Shown: one piece after another, positions 1-11,529 of the stretch | How the letters are laid out: the number at the start of each line of letters is the position of its first letter | Position numbering within the stretch: position 1 is the stretch's first letter | Translations under genes and position numbers: made by a program | Origin: Tupaia tana | Lineage: Eukaryota > Chordata > Mammalia > Scandentia > Tupaiidae | NCBI GenBank assembly: GCA_026018925.1 | Contig: JAKSZU010000009.1 | Span: 72,202,041 to 72,266,040 of the forward strand | Direction of reading: 5' to 3' | Length of the DNA: 64,000 nt | Notes under the pieces: generated by a model | The model's input: the letters and a program-made list of their open reading frames with translations, nothing else | What the model was told of the DNA's origin: nothing | Database searches by the model: none

Positions 1-430
1 AAACAGAATAATTGTTATACGAGTTTCTATTTGTTAAGGGATATACTGCTATTTTTACATATAAAAAATGACTAGCATTTGCTCCAAAATAATCCAGTGC
101 AGGGGCACAGTATAAACATGACTGGCCAGGATTTGATCATTATTGAAGTGAGTGTATTATATCATATCATTTCACATTTCTCTCTATACTTTTGCAAATG
201 TTTAAAATATTCTATCATAAAATATTTTTTTTAATTTCTATGAAATTTAGAATACATCCAACTATAATCTTTTGATAGTATTTATCATTGAAAGAATGAG
301 GATAATTTATCAGAAATATAGATAAAAGGCAAGAACACAGGAAGAGTTTCAGTATTACCAACTTCTATATTTCACTGCTTCTCTATTATCAAGTACCTAA
401 ATGAGGTAGCTTTTTATATCTTTTGTTTAT
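1..430. other. AT-rich sequence, nothing recognised
   Basis: No ORF, repeat or regulatory signature that I can support. It precedes a weak L2-like stretch. Confidence 0.4.
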
Positions 431-590
431 ACCTATTTTCTCACTCAGCAAATATTATCTAGTACTTAATTTTACAATTACATTGAGTTTTGGAGTTACA
501 AGGATAATTAAGATGTGATTCATGTCCTCAAAGAGTCACAGTCTAGTATGGGAAACACAGAGGTAATACAACAACGGCCAAAGATAAAGA
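430..590. repeat. Ancient L2-like repeat fragment
   Basis: Phrases such as CACTCAGCAAATATTATCTAG and a later passage on stored material resemble the antisense 3' end of L2 elements. It is strongly diverged and the assignment is from memory. Confidence 0.3.
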
Positions 591-654
591 ATGTTCTGAT
601 ATATGGTCTGATATATGTAGGTGCAAAGTATTATAGGGTCCTTACCATCTGCTT

Positions 655-830
655 GGTAAAGTAGCGGAAAAAGCATGGATTTTAGAGCTAGACTTGGATT
701 CCAATTCTAGATCTACTACTTATTACCGATGTGGCTTTGAGCAAGTGATCACACCGAGTGTTAATTTCCACAAATGTAATAACACCTATCTCATAGGGAC
801 TAACACAGAGAATGGCTCACATATGCATTT
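655..830 (+). repeat. MIR-like SINE
   Basis: The order of conserved MIR phrases is kept: a head around AGCATGGATTTTAGAGC, the core TTCCAATTCTAGATCTACTACTTA, then GAGCAAGTGATCAC and a CATAGGGAC tail. It is an old, shared mammalian element that runs into a TA microsatellite. Confidence 0.5.
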
Positions 831-845
831 ACACACACATATATG

Positions 846-848
<3 letters not shown>

Positions 849-896
<48 letters not shown>
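849..896. repeat. (TA)n microsatellite
   Basis: About 24 uninterrupted TA units, followed by imperfect ATATA-rich sequence to about 970. Confidence 0.95.
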
Positions 897-898
<2 letters not shown>

Positions 899-969
899 GT
901 ATATATTATATATGAGTAACATATGTAATATGTAAACTATTATATATAAAGTATATATTATACATGCCA

Positions 970-2050
970 TATATTAGCTAGTAGCACCATTATCATCACT
1001 GTCATCATCAGTCTCCTTGCCCATTGCTACCACTCTAGTCTCATTTAATTCTAACCAACTATAATAGACACTGTCAAATCAAGATAATTGTTTTACCAAT
1101 CAGATCACTATCATGCTCCATGCTCAAGATAAATTGGCATCCTCTTTCTTAATACACTGCTTAAAACCATTTTGTACTTCTCAGGCTCTCTCTAATCTAT
1201 GTCTAATCTATATAAGTAGTATTATTTCCCACTTCTCCCCAACACTTATCCTGAGCTCCTTATTGCACTTGATCTAGTCAATAGTATTAGCATTTACTCC
1301 TCAAGTAGATTAACTCCTTGGGAACTGAGGCACAATATATACCTGTTTACTGGAGATTAGTTCTCTGACATAAGTGAGATCCACTGCTAATATGGAAATT
1401 CAAACATCAAACAGATGGGCCATAGAATTTTAATAAGTTTACTGTTGTATGTCTTTCACCATCAAAACATCTTATTTCATCAAAATTACTACTATATTTT
1501 AAACTGCCCATTCAATAGTGACAGCAAATGCTATAGCAGACTAGAAGAGTTGCACTGCTGCAGGAAACTAAAATACAATACTATCTTTCATTCTTCTAGT
1601 CACCAGTCTAGACTGCATTATATCCTAGCCTCACAGCATTCCAAGTCAAAACATGTAGCCTTTAATCAATATACCTCATAAAAGCAATTATGTTTCCTCC
1701 ACTTTAGTGAAAGAAAGAATAACCATGTTTTTGACACTTATAGTGACAAGTCTTGAGTAGATGCTAACACAATGGAATGCAGCTATGCATCAAGTACCCC
1801 ATGCAAAGAGCCAGATGGACCTTCAAGTTGAGATTTGTAAAAAAAATCATTTGTGCTTGCAATACTACAAATATAAACTGCTTTTGAATATTTGGATCAG
1901 AAACTTGATGAGTCTATTTCCAGCACATTATGAGCTATGACAAGTTGACATTAGTCATCAAAATTCAAGACAGCCATTAGCAGCTTAATAAAACTTTGCA
2001 CACTACAGTGATCTTGGATTTGTCAGCTTGTGAAGATCTGAGAGGAAATA
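970..2050. other. No recognisable gene or repeat
   Basis: AT-rich sequence. Only short chance ORFs are present, such as an 88-codon one at 1415-1681 with no family resemblance. I see no splice or promoter pattern that I would defend. Confidence 0.4.
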
Positions 2051-2054
2051 GTGG

Positions 2055-2255
2055 TATCATGGAAAGAAGAACATGCTGTTAAATGGAAAGCTAGGTTCTA
2101 GTCTCAGTTCTGCTACTTGCTTACTATATGACCTTGTACAAGTAAATTCCCCCTCCCTGTGCCTCAGATTCCCCATTTGTGAAAGGTCACACTAAAAAAT
2201 ATCCATTTTCTTCCTGCGTTGACAGTGCATGATTTTAAAGTTCTGTGATGATTTC
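2055..2255 (+). repeat. MIR-like SINE
   Basis: The core reads AGGTTCTAGTCTCAGTTCTGCTACTTGC, then ACTATATGACCTTG and CCTGTGCCTCAGATTCCCCATTTGTGAAA. This is the order of a MIR core and 3' part. Confidence 0.6.
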
Positions 2256-2452
2256 CAGGTGTATAGTAGGTAAGATACTGCCATTCTGCTTCCCTAAAAA
2301 AACAGAAGAAAAGACACCAACAAATAATTACCTTATAGTCAAATAATACTCTAAACTATATGATCAGAGTTTTTGTTTGTTTATTTGTTTGTTTTAATGT
2401 TTGACCATCTTGAACATGGGGACCGCAAAAGGAATCTCAAGAATTTAGAAGC

Positions 2453-2700
2453 AGGGCCGGCCTCATAGCCAATTGGTTAAAGAAACCAGATGCCAAAAGC
2501 TGACCACAGTTCAAATCCTGGCCCAGAGGCTTGAGAAACATGCTAGGCACAAGTGCATGCATGCTCAAAATCCTGACAGTATGAAAAAATGGAGAAGAGA
2601 TTGCAGCATGACTATGTTCCATTGGGTATGCTTTCTCTCTCTCCCTCTCTCCTTGTCTCTGTTTCACTCTGGTGAGTGCACACACCCTCAGACAATTAAA
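2453..2700 (+). mobile_element. SINE-B (old copy)
   Basis: The head GGGCCGGCCTCATAGCCAATTGG and the B box CAGTTCAAATCC are followed by the family body (CTCAAAATCCTGACAG, GATTGCAGCATGAC) and the TCTGGTGAGTGCACACACCCTC end. It is diverged and has lost its CpGs. Confidence 0.75.
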
Positions 2701-2908
2701 TGGCTAAAAAAAGAAAATACAGATCTCTTTATATATAAAAAGAACTGGAAATTTGCCTTCAAAATAAAGTATTCTTGAGAGCATTACTCATCATGTAAGA
2801 CAGAAAAAAAAGAAAAAATAATTTAGATGTAAAGGTCATGTACAAAAGCATATCATTAAAACTTGCTTCTACCTTAATATTAATATGAAGGCCCCATCCT
2901 AAAAACAT

Positions 2909-2910
<2 letters not shown>

Positions 2911-2965
<55 letters not shown>

Positions 2966-2980
2966 ATACATACATATATA
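2911..2980. repeat. (TA)n with CATA tail
   Basis: A run of about 22 TA units passes into ACACACATACATACATACATATA. Confidence 0.95.
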
Positions 2981-3078
2981 TATGTATTTGATGGGGACTG
3001 TGTTAGTTTGTGTGGAAGTTGAACCAACAGTATAAAGGATGAAAGATATGGATAATTATTATTAAAAATGACAAATGG

Positions 3079-3239
3079 TGGTGGGCCTGGCAGGTGGCAT
3101 GGTGGTTAAAGTGCTGGACTGCCACATGGCTGTGGTTCAAGTCCCAGACCTGGTGGCTTGTTTTCTTACTTCCCCTCTCTCTCTGCCTCTCTCAAATTAT
3201 AATAATGATGATGATTAAATAAAATAAAATAATTCTTTT
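3079..3239 (+). mobile_element. SINE-C (short form) with TSD
   Basis: A tRNA-like head (GGCAGGTGGCATGGTGG, B box GTGGTTCAAGTCCCAG) is joined directly to a CT-rich tail with no SINE body. It is flanked by the 17-bp direct repeat TTAAAAATGACAAATGG at 3062-3078 and 3240-3256, which marks a retrotransposition event. Confidence 0.8.
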
Positions 3240-3309
3240 TTAAAAATGACAAATGGAGTACAGGTAATAATAAAATTTTGTCAGCAACTTTATAATGTCA
3301 AAGTTTGCA

Positions 3310-3478
3310 GATCTAGTAGTGGCACGGACCTGGGCATCAGGACACCTATGTTTAATCCCAGCTCTGTTCTTCAACAAATACATAATCTCTGTTTAGTCAC
3401 ATCATATCTCTGGGCCAAAGTTTCCTTTATTTGTAAAATGAAGTGCCTTGAGCAGATTATATCTTAGGGTTATATTGT
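3310..3478 (+). repeat. MIR-like SINE
   Basis: GGCACGGACCTGGG, then TTTAATCCCAGCTCTGTTC, CTGGGCCAAAGTTTCC and TTTGTAAAATGAAG follow the MIR order. Confidence 0.6.
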
Positions 3479-3479
3479 T

Positions 3480-4101
3480 ACTTCTTTCCCCTATAATTCA
3501 AGTAACAGATTCTCCTTTAACCACAGGACAGCCACTTCCCTCCAGTTATGATGACCACACTCGTGATGCTTGGACCCTAACTTTCCTTTCTCTTACAAAA
3601 TATAATAATTCAGTTTTAGCCACTGCACCTTCTATTCACCCATCTAAGTTACTTTCAGTTTTCCCAGCCTCAACAGAATATTCCTGGAACGACATTTCCT
3701 CATAGTCTGGTTTTCCAAACTGAACCCCCTGTGTTTTTCCTAAATACATGGTTTGTTATTTCTTAAATAATTTTGCCTTCTCTTTGTTTGACAGCTTCCC
3801 ACATTAATGAATTAACTCTCAATGTCTCCACTGCCTTGTTTCAACAGGAACAACAAAAATTTCCAAATCCCATTTGGACTCCGTAACACCCTCTCATGTG
3901 GCCAATGGTATCGTGTGCTCCTCGGTGCATTCATCAATTCCAAACACTCATTCTCTATGTTATTTTTTTCGGTCGGAGGTCTTTTGGGGCTTATCTTCCT
4001 ATGTTTGTTTTGCTTTCCTATCATCATCAATTACATTCTGCCATATCATCAATACAAACTGAAATTCACTTCTCCAAACTTTAAAATAAAAAAGGGGGAG
4101 A
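3480..4101 (+). pseudogene. ERV 3' internal remnant, possible env tail
   Basis: The stretch ends in a polypurine tract (AAAAAAGGGGGAGA, about 4088-4101) directly before an LTR-like TGGAGGAG. Upstream, one frame at 3822-4142 encodes a hydrophobic run (residues about 46-71) followed by basic and polar residues. This looks like a retroviral Env transmembrane anchor and cytoplasmic tail. No complete gene remains. Class is uncertain, and the Env reading rests on position and hydrophobicity only. Confidence 0.45.
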
Positions 4102-6022
4102 TGGAGGAGTCCTACCCGGTAGGGCCCCAGGATCTGTTTTGAGCTCTTGACCTTTGACCACCGCTTTCGGTCGGTTCAGCACGTTGGCAAGGCCACTGCT
4201 GTATACCCCCCAACCTAGGAACAAAGCTTGCGTCCACTCAACATGTTTGGCTTGTTTTACACTGCAGAGACTGTGATAGCCTTGCAGGGAAGCAACCTCT
4301 CCCTGACTCCCTGATATACTAATATAAAAGAATTACGTAGCTCTCTTATAAATCCTGAGTATATGATAAGATTTTCCAAAAAGTCCCCCGACCACTCCCT
4401 TTTGCTCTGACCACCTACTGTTAATTACAATGCTTCACTCCGGAACGGTCACAATAGAGGGTGTGCTAAAGTCACATCTAGGCAGAAATCTTCTTGACCT
4501 TTGGAAGGCCCTTCAAGATACATTTAGCATGAGCTTAAAAATAACCTTTTAGGCCGAAACTGGCCCAGGACACCCCCTAATGTTCTAACAAAATACATAA
4601 CAGTGGTGCCACAGGCACAGTAAGAATGCTTAGGTATGCCACAAACCCACCTTAAAGTTCTTTATTAACTTGTTAGTCACTTTACCGCCAGTTGAAAAAG
4701 CTGTCCCCTCCCTTACCAAGTGAACAATAGTTTCACCCCCTTAAAATATATTAGGATTCCTTGAATTAAGTTTTAGATCCCTATAAAATTATATAAGTTC
4801 CATTCTTTATTGAGATCCATAAGAACTAATATCTATACTTGAGATTTTCTTTTCTCAGCATCGTGCTCAGTAATCACAAGATGGCTGTCGCGCCGCATCA
4901 ACTGATAAATTATCCCTGCTTGCTGTAGCTGCTTTCCCGAAACTGCATTCCATGAAAACCCACCTACATCAAACGAACAATTGTGGAACTGCAATAGACC
5001 CACCTTTAATCCAACCCTGAATGGAACCTATGTTCCCTATTGTTGAAACTTTATGAACTGACAATTAGAACACATAGCCCCTCACTCTCAACCTTATTGC
5101 AACTTTACAATAAAGCCAATTAGTGATCTGCGGGAGGGTCAGGGAACCTGAGACAGACTCCCCCACCTGCCTGTTTTAAGCTGAAATTAACATATGTTAG
5201 GTTAAGTTAGTATAAGCCAAATTAGCATTAGTAGCATATGTAGACTAAGTTAGTTTAAGGCTAGTTTTATGTAAATACCCCCCTGTTAAAGCTGCAGGCC
5301 AAAGTTAACTTATGTTAGGCCAAATTAGCATATCCACCACCATGACAGGGACTTAAAGATAAAGCACAAGAATTCACTGATTAACAGACAGAAAATTCAG
5401 CAAATAAATATAGGGACCCCTGGGTTAATAGAGGAAGGACAGATCTAGCTAACAAGGACAGGATAAACAAACCTGAAGGCTCCAGGGGGAAGAGTAACTA
5501 TCTTAGCTGAAAGTTCTTATCTGGTTCAGAGAAGCAACAGATAGTACCTAACTACAAACAGTTTTCCCCTGTATGCTGTTAACTATGAAAAACTGCTAAT
5601 AAAACATCCTGTGTTGTCTCCTGAGCTACAAGACCCTCTCATCCAAAAAGGCCCTGTCCGGTAATCAAGATTTAAGAAAATGCACTAGACAAATAGACTC
5701 CTTCATCCTGAGAACTGTAATTGATTATACCTAATCAAAAAAGATAGACATCAGGTTTTATGATCATTGTTCCTATGCCTTAAATTCCCTGCTTCGTAGA
5801 ATAAATCTTTTCTTTCTCCCTCACCCCTCCTGCTCCTGTAAGACATCCCTCAATAAATATGTGTGTTTGGTAGCCGCTAGCACTGTGCTCCTGAGCTTGC
5901 TCTGGCTGTAGCTGTCTGAGAACATGCTAAGGAGCATTGAGGTTTCAGCCTAATTTTGTTCACCCACGTCGCCTTCCTGTGTACGAGTCTCAATCCACCC
6001 CAGCTGGAGCAGGACTTCTGGC
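4102..6022 (+). mobile_element. LTR sequence, probably composite
   Basis: It begins TGGAGG right after a polypurine tract and ends near CTTCTGGCA. It holds TATA-like and AATAAA-type signals in two places (about 4780-4810 and 5785-5855), plus a diverged direct repeat (TTAACATATGTTAGG... CCAAATTAGCAT) at about 5171-5227 and 5282-5332. At 1.9 kb it is long for one LTR. It may be one LTR followed by parts of a second; internal borders are unresolved. Confidence 0.5.
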
Positions 6023-6347
6023 AAGTACCTAATCTATAAAAGGAAATAACCTGAAGATGAATGTGCTGTAATAATACCTGTGGTCTAATATGTTAGTAAT
6101 GGGAAAGGGGTAAATAACATTTGTGGAATATTTACTATGTACTTGAAAGTATACATAATATTTTAAATGGAGCAGACAAGCAAAAAGAGGTAAGAACCAG
6201 CAGTGACCTTCAGAGGACAGAAAAACACCTGGAAAAAGTATGCCTTTGATTTACTGAGCAAGTACCACTGACCACAAAGGTCAAAATGGTGTCTATGTTT
6301 CATTTTACATTTATGGGGAAAAAGCAAATTATGCCAGAACCCCTTTT
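6023..6347. other. No recognisable feature
   Basis: Unique-looking sequence between the LTR and the next SINE. No conserved ORF or repeat signature. Confidence 0.4.
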
Positions 6348-6611
6348 TCTTTTTTTTAGAGGTTTTTGCTATAGGGCGTGTGTGCTCGCCAGACAGAGAG
6401 AGACAGAGAGAGACAGACAGAAAGCGAGAAATTACCCCCCCCAGGGGGGATGGCCACGCCATAATCCCTTCTCCTCCATTCTCCTCTAGGGATCTTGGGC
6501 ACGTACGCACATGCACCCGACGTGAGTTTTAAGCCACCAGATCCGGGACTCGAACCGTGGTCGACTACATGGGAGTCCAGTGACATAGCCATTACGCTAA
6601 CTGCTGGTCCC
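6348..6611 (-). mobile_element. SINE-A (young)
   Basis: Reverse complement of the full young SINE, with the poly(A) end at 6348 and the tRNA head at 6611. It is flanked by CCAGAACCCCTTT (from 6334) and CCAGAACTCCTTT (from 6612), a near-perfect TSD. Confidence 0.9.
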
Positions 6612-6624
6612 CCAGAACTCCTTT

Positions 6625-7130
6625 CAAGACTGCATTTTCTAAGACTTTTTTGGGTTTTATATCCATTCATATTCACTATATTTGCATCTTCATTCAGGTA
6701 ACAGCTACAGCATATAATAATTGGAAAAGTTAAAAACTGAAGACAGTGAGTGATGATGAATGGGTTTATCTCTCTGATTAATGATGAACAGGAATTACAT
6801 GGTACATTTAAGAAAATCTTCATCAAAATTAAAGCTTCAACACTTAAAAGCCCAATCTTAAGCTATCTAGAAAGAGTAACAGTACAGCTCACTGTGGTTA
6901 TATTATTAAATTATGGAACATTAATGTTAAAGCTTTCAAGCATTGAATAATTAAGATACTGTAGGAAAAGAACTAAATTATTTTGGAATTTCTGAATATT
7001 TTATCATTTACTAATTGTAAAGTAATTATTCAGTAACATTTGAATGTTTCAAAAGGTTATCTTAGATAAATAAAAATCTAAAAAGTAGAAAATCAAAAAT
7101 CAATACATACAACCACAGTTAGCTGTACTG
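6625..7130. other. No recognisable feature
   Basis: AT-rich sequence without a supported ORF or repeat. Confidence 0.35.
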
Positions 7131-7166
7131 TGTGTATACACACACACGCATTCACACACACACATA
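7131..7166. repeat. (CA)n-like microsatellite
   Basis: Imperfect CA run: GTATACACACACACGCATTCACACACACACATATAC. Confidence 0.85.
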
Positions 7167-7285
7167 TACGAAACACAGTTACACAAATAAACATTTTATA
7201 AATCCTCCAGAAATGGAACAATGGGCTAGCATAGCTCAACTTAAGTCAGTTCAGGATCAAATTCTAAATATTATCAAGATCAGTA

Positions 7286-7327
7286 ATTGGACTTTTCTTT
7301 TCTTTTCTTTTCTTTTCTTTTCTTCTT
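7286..7327. repeat. (TTTTC)n simple repeat
   Basis: Repeated CTTTT units. They could be the diverged poly(A) end (here poly-T) of the following minus-strand L1. Confidence 0.85.
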
Positions 7328-7359
7328 CTTACTGTTATTATTTTAAGCATTCGATTGCT

Positions 7360-9130
7360 ATACATCATTTGGCTTCTAAAGAGAATTTACCCAACATGAA
7401 ATATATCTCAGACCAGTCCAGTTGAGAATACTATACATGTTATCATCAACAGGTAATAATATCATCAACAGGTAATTTGTGGGACACATTTCTGTGTCCC
7501 ACAAATGTCCTGCCTCTCTATTTTCTCCTCCTAATTTTCTTCCTATATACTCTCCTTCTCCTACCCTCCTTCCACACTGTCTCCAGCATCCATAACTATT
7601 TTCACTGCTTTTATGTCCTCCAATCTTTTGGTCTCTACCATACAGTGTGAACAGTCAGTATATATTAAGTGGGGACATACAATATCTTTCACATTCTGGC
7701 TTGCTTCACTCAGCAATAAATCTTCCATATTTGACCACTTTCTATCAAATGCCAGGGTGGCTTGTTGTTTTTTATGGCTAAATAGTATTCCATAGAGGTT
7801 ATGTGACACACTTTTTCAATCCATTCATCTATTTGTGGACATTTGTGTTAGTTCCGTGTCCTAGCAATCCTGAATAATGCCACAATAAACACTGATGTAC
7901 AAGCCCTTTTCCAACTGAGCATTCTCCTGTCCTTTGGGTAGATACCCAGGAGTGGGAATGCTGCATCATGTGGTAGTTCAATTTGTAGGTCTTTGAGGAA
8001 CCTGCATATTTTTCTCCACAGTAGCTAAACCAATTTACATTGCCACCAATAGTGTAGGAAAGTTCCCCCTTCATCACAACCCTGCCAACACTTATCAGTT
8101 TTTGAATTTTTAATCTTTGTCATTTGGACAGGAGTTAAGTTGTATCTCATTGTGGTTTTAATCTGCATCTCCCTTAAGATGAGGGATGTTGAGCATTTCC
8201 TCATATGCATTTCAGCTGTCCATATGTCTTCCTTAGAGAGTTTTTTGTTCAGCTCATTTTCCCATCTTTTAATTGGGTTAATCTCTTTTTTTTCTTTTTT
8301 TTTTCGGGGTAAGCTACTTGGATTCCCTGTGTAATCTGGTTATCAGTCCCTTATCTCAGGGATAGATTACAAAAACATTCTCCCATTTGGAGTATTGTCA
8401 ATTCACACTACTTTCTGCGTCCTTTGCCATGCAGAAACTTCTTACCTTGATATAATCCCACGTGTCTATTTTGGGGATTATTGCCCATGCTTTGGGAGTC
8501 TTATTTAAGAAGTCTTTGACTACTCCAATATCTCCCAGAATTTCCCCGGTGTTTTCCACCAGTAGTTCTATAGTTTGAGGTCTTAGGTTCCTATCTTTGA
8601 TCTAGTTTGAGTTGAGTTTTGTTAATGGTGAAAGATGGGGATCCAGTTTCATCTTCTGCAGGTGGATACCCAGTTCTTCCAGCACCATTTGGTAAAGACT
8701 GTTTCCTTTTCCTATTGGATTGACTGGTATCCTTTATCAAAAACAAGTTGGCTGCACGTTTTGGGGTTTATTTCTGGAGTCTCTATTCTATTCCATTGGT
8801 TCACCTGTCTGTTTTTGTGCCAATACTATGCTGTTTTGATTATCACAGCTTTATAATACTTTTTGGGGTCAGGGAGGCTGCCAACTTCACTCTCTTGCGC
8901 AGCATTGCTTTGGCAATAAGAGGTTTTTTTTATGATCGCAGACAAATTCTATGATTGTCTTTTGGAGATCTATGAAGAATGTCTCTGGTAATCTGATTGG
9001 AATTGTGTTAAATATGTAGATTAATTTAGGTGGAAAGGTCATTTTGATTATATTAATTCTCCCAATCCAGGAACATGGAATGTCCTTCCACTTTTTTGAG
9101 CTGCTCCCCTTCTCTAAATCAATTATTTGA
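7360..9130 (-). mobile_element. L1, 3' half (3'UTR and ORF2 C-terminal half)
   Basis: Read on the minus strand, several frames give L1 ORF2 phrases: the C-terminal segment LAFDRKWSNMEDLLLSE (minus, 7561-7809) and WKDIPCSWIGRINIIKM (minus, 8887-9168). The text between is broken by frameshifts and stops. The 3'UTR at the left end matches the L1 at 42483-43193. The copy stops near 9130, where LTR sequence takes over, and the rest of ORF2 is absent. Confidence 0.9.
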
Positions 9131-9153
9131 TTTTCCAAACCAGAAGGGGGGAA
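9131..9153 (+). other. ERV polypurine tract remnant
   Basis: CAGAAGGGGGGAA lies directly before a TG that starts an LTR. A true solo LTR would lack this tract, so a piece of internal ERV sequence remains here. Confidence 0.5.
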
Positions 9154-9617
9154 TGTGGAAGGCTGCATATTAGATCTTGCACATGAACAACGGTTCGTCC
9201 ATCTTGTTCCATTACCCTAATATGGCTATCTGCTTCTGTAAACCTGCTTGCTCTTCCCATGAGAAAATAGGTCGTGCTAGCCATACAGAAAACCGCATCT
9301 AGGACAACATCCTATCCCAGCTACTGTCTTTGCTAACTAGCCTGAAACCCTTTTGTTTAGCAATGTAACTGCTTGCATGGAAACCCCACTCCCCTCAGAA
9401 ATAATTAACCTCCTTGATTCAGCTTCTGTGACTGCTTGCATAGAAATCCCTGGTAACTGACCCCCTATAAAAAAGACTACTCAAACTTAGGTTGGGGCTG
9501 CAGTTCTGATTCGCATTCCCAGAGCCTCAGGCTGCAGTCGCTGGCCAGCTAATAAAGACTCCCTTTAACCTTGATCTGACTTTGGTGGTGGTGTTCATTC
9601 AGTTGCACTCTACAACA
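9154..9617 (+). mobile_element. ERV LTR (464 bp)
   Basis: It runs from TGTGGAAGGC to CTCTACAACA, with the TG...CA ends of an LTR. A TATAAAAAAG box lies at 9466 and AATAAAG at 9551-9557, at usual promoter and polyadenylation spacing. The plus strand is the sense strand. L1 sequence lies on both sides in opposite orientations. Confidence 0.75.
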
Positions 9618-11405
9618 GTATCAATGACAGATTAGACCATACAGAGGAAGAATTTCTGACCTTGAAGAGAAAACTTCTGACTTAATTCAACCTACCAAAA
9701 ACAATGAAAAGATAACCATAAAAAATGAGGATAACATATGAGAAATTTTAGGCATCAAGTGGCCAAATATTCACATAGTGGGTGTTCCAGAAGGTGCAGA
9801 GATGAGCAAATGCATAGACAATCTATTTCATGGAATACTACCTGAAAACTTTCCAAATCTACATAAACATTAATTAATTAATTAAGGAATCTCCATATAG
9901 GTTTTCTTTTCTTTTTTGAAGAGGTTCTTGCTATAGGGTGCGTGCACTCTCCAGAAAGACAGAGAGACAGAAAGCAAAAAATCATTCCCCAGGGTGGAGA
10001 GCCACACTGCAATTCCTTTTCCTCCATTCTCCTCTCAGGACCTTGGGCACACACGCACACACGCCAGGCGTGAGTTCAAGCCACCGGGTCCAGGACTTGA
10101 ACCACAATCAACTACATGGGGGTCCAGCAACATAGTCATTAAGCCAACTGCTGGTCCCTCCATACGGGTTTTAATAATGACTGTACTAGCCAGACATTCA
10201 GATCCAGGAAATACAATGAATTCAAAATAGAATCAACATGAGATGATCCTCCCCAAGACATACCATATCCAAATTGGTAAGAGAAAAAAATGGCAAGAGA
10301 AAACACCAAGTTGCTTACAAAGGTTATCCCATCAGACTAACCTCAGACCTCTCAACAGAAACAATGCAGGCAAGGAAGAAATGGGAAGACTTTGAAAGAA
10401 AAAAAAATTCAACCAAGTATACCATATGCAGGAAGATTATCCTTAAGATAAGAAGGAGAACAAAATCATTTTCAGATAAAGAAAAACTGAAAAAATCCAC
10501 CAACAGTAGACCACCTCTTCAAGAAATACTTAAGGGAATACTACATTAAGAAAATGGAAGAGAGACAAGTGGAAATAAGAAGATACAAAACAACTAAGAA
10601 AATGTCTAACAAACCACAGGGATAAGTTCACACATTATCAATAATAATGCTGAATATTAATAGACCAAATTCCCCAATTAAAAGACCCAGATAGCTGGAT
10701 GGATAAATAAACAGGAGCCTGCTTACAAGAAATACACCTCATTGATAATGACATACATAGATTTAAAGAGAAGGTCTTGAAAAGGGCATTTCATGCAAAC
10801 AGAAACAAAGGAACAAAAAAGATTGAAGTCACAATGCTGATACCTGACAAAATAGATGTTATGATAAAAACAACTGTAAAAAGAGACAAAGAAGGACACT
10901 ATATAGTACCAAAGGGGTTAATTCAACAAGAAGATATAACAACTACAAATAGCTATGTACCCAACACTAGAGCACCAAAATACATAAAAGAGTTTCTAGA
11001 TCAAAAGAGACAGACTGCAACACCTTAATTGTTAGACATTTCAATACCCCACTGTCACCACTGGATAAGTGATCCAGATAGAAAAGAAACAAAGATACTA
11101 TAAAAGCTGAATGATACGATAAGCCAAATGTATCTGACACATTTATACAATAGAACATTTCTCCCAACAACTATTAAATACACATTTTTTTCAGCCACAC
11201 ATAGAACATTTTCAAAAACTGACCACATCATAGGAAACAAAACAAGTCTTTAAAAATATAAAAGTATATAACTATAGCTAGTATGTTCACTGACCACAAT
11301 GGAATTAAACTGTAAACTGAAAGAGCCTTCAAAAATGCACAAATATAAGGAAACTGAACAATTTACTCCTGAATGACTTCCAAACTATTAAAGAAATTAA
11401 GACTG
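9618..11405 (+). mobile_element. L1 fragment, ORF1 to start of ORF2
   Basis: The plus strand carries ORF1 phrases (VAYKGYPIRLTSDLSTE at 10274-10549) and then the N-terminal endonuclease region of ORF2 in pieces. It is broken by stops and by a SINE at 9902-10157. It ends near 11405 with a CT-rich tail fragment. Its orientation is opposite to the L1 at 7360-9130. Confidence 0.85.
9902..10157 (-). mobile_element. SINE-A
   Basis: Full-length reverse copy inside L1. The TSD is CTCCATATAGG (9891-9901) and CTCCATACGGG (10158-10168). Confidence 0.9.
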
Positions 11406-11480
11406 ACTGCTTTCTCACTTTTCCTCTCTCTCTGTCTCTCTCTCTGATCAAAACTGCAAAATAAAAATAATAAAGTTAAA
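11406..11480 (+). repeat. SINE-C 3' fragment
   Basis: CTTTCTCACTTTTCCTCTCTCTCTGTCTC then an A-rich tail. It matches only the end of the short SINE form; the head is missing. Confidence 0.45.
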
Positions 11481-11529
11481 TTTTAAAAAATTATTTTAAA
11501 AAAATCCTATTTTTAAAGTATTATCTCTT

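Noticed and set aside
6356-6826. 156-codon minus-strand ORF
   Set aside because: Mostly SINE-A translated in a chance frame; the same peptide recurs at every SINE copy.
9154-9617. Clean solo LTR
   Set aside because: A polypurine tract remains directly before it, and no 4-6 bp duplication is seen, so it is not a simple LTR-LTR recombination product.
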